Of a stretch of DNA of 64,000 nt, positions 56,880 through 64,000 are shown piece after piece. The notes beneath the pieces were generated by a model that was not told where the DNA came from, ran no database searches, and saw nothing but the letters and a program-made list of their open reading frames with translations. Every line of letters begins with the position of its first letter. The first letter of the stretch is position 1. The position numbers and the translations under genes are program-made. The DNA is from Strigops habroptila (Eukaryota; Chordata; Aves; Psittaciformes; Psittacidae), in the NCBI RefSeq assembly GCF_004027225.2, contig NC_044302.2, forward strand, positions 42,430,070 to 42,494,069, read 5' to 3'.

Positions 56880-59601
56880 CTAGAATAACATAGGAAAAAA
56901 AGCATAAGAGCTCAAAAAAGTACTCCCCACGTCATACTTTGGCTCCCATCCAGCCCATGGAATGGAGCTGACTGGTATAAAATTGGCTTACTTTCCTGTC
57001 TAGAAAGCTGCAGTGGCTGCACGCAATCCTGGCCCACAGTGTCCCCTCCTCTGTGGCTGATGCTTGTGGTTGCTGCCCCATTTTGAACCACCCACTACCA
57101 CCAAGAAGAGTGTAGCACCATCCCATCTGCAACTGTAGGCTGCTGCTAGATCCCCCAAGCATCCCATTCCACAGACTAGCTGGACATAGCTCCTCTGTAC
57201 CTTCTTGCAGCTTCCCTTGACAAGCTGGGCATCGCTCTCCTCCTGCAGCCCAGCGCACAGTTTGTGTTATTTGCTGTGCAAGTGCACTGCTGACCTGTGT
57301 TCAACCTGATCTTCACCCTCTGTCCCTTTCTAGTGGGAACTCCTGCTCGGTCACTCCCCAGTCTGGATAAAATCAGTGCCCCAAAGCAACCCTTGCGCTT
57401 CTCTTGGGGTCCCTGCTGCCCTAGTCTGCAAGTTTATGGTGGTACCTTTTGTTTGAAGTTATGCCAAAAGAGGCATGAGGCACATAACTGCACATCTGCA
57501 TTCACAAAAGTCCCTTCAAAGGACTTAGTGGTGCTATTTGACTCTCCAGACTAGATGCTTAGTTGACTTTTTTGCCCATCAAAGTTCAACTCTCCCTTCT
57601 CTAATTGCAGGCAGCACAGACAGTGGGACCTTCTCCCATCCTTGTCAGTGTCTGATTTGTTGCCAGCTTGCAGGCACTCCTGTTGGAGGTGTTTTGGCCA
57701 TGGGATCCTGACTTCCCTTTTGGATCTGCTGATCATGCAGCCACAAATGGTCTGATTTAGCAAGCTGATCCAACGGATGAATATTCAGCTCTTCTGTGGG
57801 ATTAGTCCACTGCCAACACAACAATCCAAATCCCCCAGCCTGCAGCTGAGCAGTAGTCACTGAACAAGGTGCCAGGGATGGGGCAGGAATCTGTAGGCAA
57901 GGGCTGGGGATGTGCCTGCACCCATTTGCAGGCACTACCAGTGCAGGAGGGTGAAGCTCCCAGGCACAGGGGAGCTTGAGTGACAGTATTTCACAAGTGC
58001 CCAGTTTCAGACAGCCAAAATTAGGCCCCTGGAGGTCTCTGCTAAGGGCATGAGCTTACATTTGCTGCACACAGAGCAGGCATTCATTGGCATAGGTGTT
58101 CCCATCAGTCCCACAGACAGGCAAGTGCAGGAGGGGGCAGGCTTGCAGCTCCACCATCTCTCCACACACCGGCTGAAAAGGAGAATCACAGCACCCCTTT
58201 CATTGCCAGCAGCACCCATCTCTTCCTCCCACAGCACCCTCGAAGGAGCAAGTGCCACTGCTGACCTGGTTCCCTCTGCCCTGGACAGATCACACAGACC
58301 AAGAAAGCAGAGAGCGCAGGCCACCACATCCCTCAGTGGGACTCACAACCTGGCCTCTGATGTGGGTTTGATGCTTGGTGCACCAGCACCCATGGTCAGC
58401 TGAAGATGGTTGCTGGGAACAGCCTTTCTCCCACGCATGCTAGGCACTAAATCCAATCTCAAGTCGTGAACAAGTAAAACCAGAAACCTCTTACCTTTCT
58501 CAGGCCATTCCTTTTGTTCAGCTCTGCCCCTGAAACAGAGCAGAGACCTGTGAGCATGGCACACCAGTGACTGGTGGCAGGAGCATGAGACATCAACAGA
58601 GGTTACATCCAGACCAAAGGAAAGGCATGGTTGTGCAGGGCCCGCTCAGGACCCAGATCAGCTGTGTGGGTTTCATGAGGGGCGACCAGTTTCTTGCATG
58701 CCACCATCCCAGCAGCACTGTGCACAGCCTCCAACTGCAGCTGAGCTGGCTGGGACAAAGCTGGCAACGCCTGTTCCTGCTCCCTAATCCCCCTCCCTTT
58801 CCCTCTTCTCTCCCAGTCTCTGGACCAGGAGCTCCACAGAGCATCCAGCACATCCCAGGAAATGTGAACCTGTACTGTGCAGCACAGGGACAAGGGGTAT
58901 CTTCAGAGGGCTGAGGGCGGGTGACAGCCAGACAACAGCCAGACAACAGCCATCCCAGGAAGAGCTGCATTCTGTGGGTTCTTCTTCTGCACACAGGAAG
59001 AGCAGTAGGAACAGTTCACAGCCCATCTATGCAGCGCATGAACATCCTGGGAGCACGAGGGCTTATGCACAGGCTGCTGTGGGACCACCACTACGTGCAC
59101 CTAGGTAGCACCAATTTTCCAGAGTCTACAAATAGCTGCTTCCCACATGAATACGCTGAGCACACAGTGTTCTTGCAAAGACTTGCAGCTCTTCATGGAG
59201 GCAAGAACAACAGCAGCTGCCACCACGCTGCATGTGCTGTCCCCACATATCCTGGTTCTCGTCTGCATTGCAGGCTGTCCCCTGTCTCATCCCTCTCCCG
59301 AGGGCAGTACAGTTGATGAACCAGCCTACAACCCTTGCCCCGAACTGGCACAGCCTGCTTGCCCCAAGCCTTCTTCCGCACCATGCTGCCACTGTGTGTG
59401 CTTGCCCTCCTCACCTCCCCTCCAAAGCAGAGATCCTGGTTCTTTCTGACCTCCCACCCATTTCTGGTCCATCCATTGCTCCCAACCCACTGCCACAGAG
59501 CCGTCTGCCGGCAGAAGAGCGGGCTTACCGCCGGCAGCGACAAGAACAACCAGTGCCGCCGCCACCACCACCACCACCATTGGCAGCTCCTGCGCGGGCA
59601 T
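56834..59601 (-). CDS. SPINK4: Serine peptidase inhibitor Kazal type 4 (SPINK4), four exons, 88 aa
   Basis: Secreted single-domain Kazal inhibitor; in mammals SPINK4 is made by intestinal goblet cells. Minus-strand exons: 59529-59601, 58495-58529, 58060-58172 and 56834-56879; all junctions are GT/AG with phases 1, 0, 2. Residues 1-24 are a signal peptide with a poly-Val/Ala core. After a short linker ([11 protein letters not shown], 26-36) comes the Kazal domain with cysteines 39, 48, 56, 67, 70 and 88, spacing C-x8-C-x7-C-x10-C-x2-C-x17-C, and the hallmark [13 protein letters not shown]. The C-terminus [13 protein letters not shown] closely parallels the human SPINK4 end, and length (88 versus 86 aa) and exon plan also agree, so SPINK4 is preferred over other SPINKs. 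The predicted P1 residue is Leu50, two after Cys48, suggesting a chymotrypsin- or elastase-type target (inference). It is head-away from HEMGN, on the same strand. Confidence 0.92.
58060..58172 (-). CDS. SPINK4: SPINK4 coding exon 3 (Kazal core)
   Basis: Acceptor CTCCTTTTCAG and donor AAAT|GTAAGC. It encodes five of the six Kazal cysteines, the reactive loop after the second one (CPLLHLPVC) and the [12 protein letters not shown] signature. Confidence 0.95.
58495..58529 (-). CDS. SPINK4: SPINK4 coding exon 2 (35-nt linker exon)
   Basis: Acceptor CTCTGTTTCAG and donor AGAAAG|GTAAGA. The exon encodes the short basic linker between signal peptide and Kazal domain. It is too short for ORF-based detection and was placed by phase (enters 1, leaves 0). 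Confidence 0.85.
59529..59601 (-). CDS. SPINK4: SPINK4 coding exon 1 (signal peptide)
   Basis: ATG at 59599-59601 with G at -3, 24 codons and one base, donor GGCG|GTAAGC. The hydrophobic core is written as five GTG codons followed by GCG, GCG, GCA, a trinucleotide-repeat-like stretch. A second Met at codon 8 lies directly before the core and could also start a shorter signal peptide. Confidence 0.9.
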
Positions 59602-59651
59602 GGCTGGTGCCGACACGCGCGCTCGTGCACCTCGCTCCGCGCACCGCTGCC

Positions 59652-59680
59652 TTTATAGGAAGGGCATCGGCTTATCTCAG
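59652..59680 (-). promoter_or_regulatory. SPINK4: SPINK4 core promoter: TATA box and GATA motif
   Basis: On the minus strand TATAAA (59652-59657, context CCTATAAAGG) lies 51 bases before the ATG, giving a predicted start near 59622-59627 and a 5' UTR of about 20-25 bases. Just upstream, CTGAGATAAG (59671-59680) matches the GATA-factor consensus. GATA4/6 control many gut epithelial genes, which fits SPINK4 (inference). Confidence 0.75.
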
Positions 59681-61219
59681 CAGTGCTGGGAAAAGCAGCA
59701 CTTTGATCTGCACTGGGAACAGCTGCTCTGTGCACCCAGAGGGATCACTCGGGTGCTCCCATGCCACTGATAAGCCCCAGTGCCACTTGCTGGCCTCAGG
59801 TACTGGAAGCTGCTTTATAATGCCTTGCATTGTTGCCTGGATTGGGCAATGCTGCTCTTCTCCGCTCCCCCCAGCCAGCTCACCTCTGGGTGTATGACAC
59901 CCAAACCATCCCTCCAGCTTGGCAGCTGCTGTTCTTCATACGTGGCAGGTATGTCCAGTTGGTCTGGGAGACTCCACATGGATTGACAGGAAATTCAGGC
60001 TCATTTGGGTAGCTGTGCTGTGGGCTCAGCATTATGATACCCAGCCAAGCAGATGCTCAGCTGCCTGGTGCATGGGGCAGGATCCCAGCAGTGTGATCTC
60101 AAATACGCAGGCAGGAAGGCTGCTGCCATGGTGCAGCAAGCACACCCCATCACAGGGTGGGATGGGAATGGCTGGGGGCAGAGACAGGCTGAAGGGAGTG
60201 AAATTCATCTGAGTGGGAGTAGGAAGCTGCAGCTGCAGCTGCTGCCTATGCTTCTCTACCCATCCTCGTGGGCAGTTTAATACCTTGCTCTGCTCACCAG
60301 CTTGGTCACATAGATGGTTGCAGCTGAGCGTGACAGAGCAAAGATATGTTTATATAAGATTCAGTGTGATGGAAGGGGACTGTATGCATGGATACCCAGT
60401 TTTAATATGCAGAGGGAGGTGCAGAGCGTGTGGAGAGGATCCTGCATGGTAAGAAAAGCCAATTCTTCCGTGAAGCATCACCAACCTAGAAGACCCCAGC
60501 TGCTTTGCCTGCAAGACTGGATGCTCAATGTCAGTCTTTCCATGTCAGCATCTTCACCACCTCTTTCTGAGGATCTGAATTTACCACATCCATCCCCACC
60601 TTCCTCTGGTGAATCAGTCAGTGAAGGGTAAAGGAGGGAAACGAGGACCACTGTGTGGAAAGTCAGTGTTGTAGCTAAAGAACAGTCTTGACTGAAAACT
60701 CCTTTGGGACAGACTTGCTGTGGTCAGAAGTGACAGATGGTCTCCTTCACCCTTGGGAACAAGTAGGAGGTGCTGTGTGGGCAAGGGGCAGGAAGGGAGT
60801 AGGTGTCCTACAGAAGCCACCATTGGCCTGGGAGAGCTCCAGACACCCACAGCAAGCACATGTGCGCTTGCTGAGGAGCTGACCATGACTGTGCTTAGGA
60901 CATTTCTCACCCACAGTCTTACTTGAGGGTGAGCATCCCTCGTGGTCAGAGGGGTATGGGCACTACGCAAAGCTGCTTCCATCCTTGCCCTTGGGAGGTG
61001 TCTCAACCAACTCAGCAGGGCTGTGAGGAGGTTTTGGGAAGGAGGAAGGTGACTGATTCAGGATTCCCCTTGCAGAAACATTCCTTCACTCTGCTGAGGC
61101 AGCTGTGCACATGTTTTATATTCCCTCTTCACAGAGTTTACACAGCTCAAGTAACCTTTGGCTTTTATTATTATTCCACTTTGGAAATTCCTCAACTAAA
61201 GCAAATACTTAACTGCACT
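59681..61219. other. SPINK4 upstream flank
   Basis: No exon or transposon was recognised. Open frames here look like chance. Confidence 0.4.
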
Positions 61220-61506
61220 AGCAGTTGTTCTTGAGGCACATGGGGGCCTGTTGTTCTTGTTTAGTCTAGTACTAGGAAGGCCAAAGTGGGATCTGATAGT
61301 AGACTGATAGTAGCAGTAGCCGTTGCTCCTGAAGCTAATGAAGGCCTGTTGTTCTTGTTGTACTAGTACTAGAGAGTCCAAGGTGGGATCTGATAGTACC
61401 CTGATAGCAGCAGTAGCAGCTGTTCCTGAGGCACATGGAGGCCTCTTGGTCATGTTTATTCTGGTACTAGGGAGGCCATGGTGGGATCTGATACAGCCTC
61501 TTGGTA
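61220..61506. repeat. Tandem repeat, about 98 bp x 3
   Basis: Three consecutive diverged units: 61220-61317 (98 bp), 61318-61414 (97 bp) and 61415 to about 61506 (partial end). Each unit contains the order TTCTTGAGGC or TCCTGAGGC, GGCCT.TTG, CTAGTACTAG-type, GTGGGATCTGATA and, in the first two, CTGATAG.AGCAGT. It gives open minus-strand frames that are not genes. Confidence 0.9.
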
Positions 61507-62507
61507 GTGCCAGATAACAGAATAAAATGCAACAAGCACAAACTGCAGCCTTGAGATGTTCGGGTCATGAGTTAGGAAAGAATCCTTGCCATGGAGGTCA
61601 GGCAGCAACCCAGACCAGCAGGGAGGTGGGAGATCTCCATCCACTGGGCCATGTACAGGGGCGCAGGTGCCCCGACCAAGCCCTTCTGTGCACAAGGTTT
61701 GGTGGGCAAGCCCTGAAGGAGCCCACCACGAGCATGCTGGGTCCTGGGGACACAGGAGCTCTCGCTCTCCAGCACACGTGGATGTATCTCCTTGGGCACC
61801 CACCTTGCAAATGTGGTCTCAGCCAACACTCAGCTACATGGACAACATGGGTCCACCTCCTGCAAACTGCTCCACACCAACACTAAGGCTGGGAGCACAG
61901 CCCTGGTTGAGGGCTACCATGGGCCTTTACAATATTCTTCAATGTTTTTACTACCAAAAAACCCCACACAAAAGCTGGTGGCCTCCAGTGCCACCGCTGC
62001 AGAGAACCATGCTGTGCCATGGGTCCCAAGCGTGGCCTGGCTCTTTGGGTCTGTATCGGAGGCAGCAGGTTACGTGGTGCTGTGGAAAACCTGTTGGCCA
62101 ATACGTGGCTTGATCTGCCTCCGCGTGGTTCTTCGGTGGTATTCAAACACTAAGAGATGACAAAGGGGAAATTGCCTCCCGCAAACTGTTTTTGTCTTTT
62201 TCTGCTTTTCTTTCAAGCACAGGCTTGCAGTCCCTGATGAAAGTCCTGCCTACTGTCCCCCTCAAAGAAAAGGTGAGGAAATTCTTCCATGGGTGGAGCT
62301 GGAGGGTTCCTGGTGGCTGTTTGCCCTCACACTTGGCCACACAGCTCCAGCTATGTCTGAGACAGTCACACATTTGAGTCTGGGCTTTCCTGCTCTCTGT
62401 TGCAGGTATCACGAAGTGGGGCACCTTTCTGCTGTGCCTGGTGTGTCCCAGGCTCCCAGTGGTACAGGAACACATGGGGGAGCTGCTCCCCATCCCCTGC
62501 AAGGGTG
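61507..62507. other. Intergenic stretch
   Basis: No supported gene. A segment at 62217-62271 is bounded by AG and GT and is open in one frame, but it is not recognisable. Confidence 0.4.
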
Positions 62508-62797
62508 CTGGATAGGGACTCTTCGTCAGGGACTGTAGCAATAGGACACGGGGGAATGGATTTGAACTGAAACAAGGGGAAGTTCAGATTAGATATAAGG
62601 AAAAAGTTTTTTACTGTGAGGGTGGTGAGGCACTGGCACAGGTTGCCCAGAGAAGCTGTGGCTGCCCCACCCCTGGCGGTGCTCAAGGCCAGGTTGGACA
62701 GGGCTTGGAGCAACCTGGTCTTGTGTGAGGTGTCCCTGCACATGGCAGGGGATTGGAACTAGATGATCTTAAGGACCTCTCCAACCCAAACCATCTC
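62508..62797 (+). mobile_element. CR1 LINE 3' end
   Basis: Plus-oriented CR1 with 'gactcttcgtcagggactgtagcaata', the 'gtgagggtggtgaggcactgg' block and the 3' UTR ending 'aacccaaaccatct'. The terminal ATTCTATG repeats are missing, so the very 3' end is lost. Confidence 0.92.
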
Positions 62798-64000
62798 GCT
62801 TGTTGCCTCACAGTGTTATCCCTGAATTTGCACTTGTACCCACATACTGACTGGCACCCCGTGTCCGTGCTGCCATGCTGCCCGGGATTGCTCATTGCAG
62901 CATGAGCCTTTATCATGGCTATGCCTCCCGGCGACCACGGTGCTGTGTGCAGGCTCTCCATCTGCCTGGGCACTGGTGGCAGCAGGCCATGCTGGATTGC
63001 ATCACATTGCTCTTGCTCCATGTCTGCCCGATGGCCTTATCTGACGTGTGGCCTTGGTGTTGTCACCGCTCCACCCAGCACCTGCCAGTTCCTTGCTGTT
63101 ATCGGCTGCCTTTCCTGGATTTTACGGCTGACCTCAGCCTCACAGCTTGCTGCACTTGCGCCAGTGTTTTCACTTCTGCGCTGCTGCTCCTCCCAGCGCT
63201 TTTGCATAGCAGCAAACACCCACAAACACCCAAGTACCTCAGAAGCAGAGTACTGCCAAGCTCCGAGTCCACAGTCTTGCTGCACAAGGGAGCAAGTCAA
63301 AAAGAGGAGGGTAAATACCACACTCGTTTTCATCCTTAGCTCCCTGCCTCCAGATATTTTTTTACAGAGATGATGGTAGTCCCTGTTCTGCCTCTCTGCT
63401 CACCCTGAGGTCTCACCACAAGTAGAAGGGAGAAGGACTGAATTGTTCCTTTGAATGCAACAAAAAACCTCCTACACAGATGCAGGTGACCAGAGGTTCT
63501 CCTTTGGATATAGAAGGGGAAAACCCCATCACACCTGAGGTCATCACCCTCTGTAATCAGGGCAGGGAGCGGCTGTCACCACTTCCCAGCAGTTTCGCCA
63601 GAATTTCTGGGTCCGCACCACACCTTTGGCTGCCTACTTCCTCTCCTTATTGCTGTGGGTAAATACTCCCACGTGGCAGGCAATGAGTAACGCTCATTAT
63701 TTCATTGATGATTCAGAAATTTCCCACTGACACCACTGCACGCTGCGAGAGTGCAAGACAGGGTGTGTACACATGTGAGTCCTCCTGACTGCTGACCAGC
63801 ACAGGGTCAGTCACCTGTGGGCCAAGGTGGCATCGGTATGGACAAGAACAAAGCTCCCACCAAGCCAGGCTGTGCTCTGGACCTCGGAAGTGCAGCAGGC
63901 TAGGGACCATCCACTTCACACCTTTCCCATGTGCTCCCACATCAGGGACGGGTGTCCAGACCCTCAGTGCAGCAGATAATACAGCAGGAAACCACGGATT
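62798..64000. other. Intergenic stretch to window end
   Basis: Nothing recognised. In human B4GALT1 lies upstream of SPINK4 but far away; no exon of it is visible here. Confidence 0.4.

Noticed and set aside
59193-59897. Open frames on both strands around the SPINK4 first exon
   Set aside because: GC-rich shadows. The real frame is the 24-codon signal-peptide exon followed by a clear donor.
62217-62271. Exon-like segment with acceptor TTTCTTTCAAG and donor AAAAG|GTGAGG
   Set aside because: Open in one frame but unrecognisable, with part resembling a CR1 'cagtccctgatgaa' block; no partner exon found.
1-64000. CRISPR arrays, operons, phage or plasmid systems
   Set aside because: The window is vertebrate nuclear DNA; no direct-repeat/spacer arrays, and the repeats present are CR1, LTR or simple sequence.
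1-64000. tRNA, rRNA or microRNA genes
   Set aside because: No cloverleaf with A and B boxes and no rRNA-like block was seen; hairpins found lack microRNA-like stem length or context. A tRNAscan or Rfam search was not possible.

Overview
The window is nuclear DNA from a bird, most likely a neoavian and most likely its Z chromosome. It carries many CR1 LINE fragments whose 3' ends keep the bird-type ATTCTATG-like tail, several ERVL-type LTRs, and spliced vertebrate genes with GT/AG introns. The three genes I can identify, FOXE1, HEMGN and SPINK4, are all on chromosome 9 in human. That chromosome corresponds largely to the avian Z, and HEMGN is established as Z-linked in chicken. No bacterial, plasmid or phage features are present.

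Layout. (1) 1-32 kb: a long gene-poor flank upstream of FOXE1 with CR1 copies (about 3.0-3.7, 5.0-5.5, 9.4-9.9, 14.0-14.3 and 21.8-22.3 kb) and two near-complete solo LTRs (11.7-12.3 kb plus, 23.9-24.5 kb minus). It also has a small CpG-rich patch near 31 kb, simple repeats, and several long perfect inverted repeats. (2) 32.5-34.1 kb: a CpG island containing the single-exon forkhead gene FOXE1 (plus strand, 296 aa) with a TATA-like promoter. (3) 34-46 kb: intergenic, with CR1 copies and a small GC-rich island at 42.0-42.3 kb that holds five exact CCGGGG hexamers. (4) 46.2-50.6 kb: HEMGN (hemogen) on the minus strand, rebuilt here from four coding exons, with an ERV remnant in intron 1 and GATA motifs upstream. 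(5) 50.6-56.7 kb: intergenic, with two CR1 copies placed tail to tail. (6) 56.7-59.7 kb: SPINK4, a secreted Kazal-type protease inhibitor on the minus strand, rebuilt from four small exons (88 aa) with a TATA box and a polyadenylation signal. (7) 59.7-64 kb: upstream flank with a three-copy tandem repeat of about 98 bp and one more CR1.

Functionally the three genes are unrelated: an endoderm/thyroid transcription factor, an erythroid/testis nuclear regulator and an epithelial secreted inhibitor. They sit together through chromosome history. FOXE1-HEMGN is conserved vertebrate synteny (9q22 in human). SPINK4 lies on 9p13 in human, so a rearrangement breakpoint between HEMGN and SPINK4 is inferred. 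HEMGN and SPINK4 were invisible as long ORFs and were found by joining short exons at matching splice phases. Exon boundaries were read by eye without transcript data; the main uncertainty is the extent of HEMGN exon 3.
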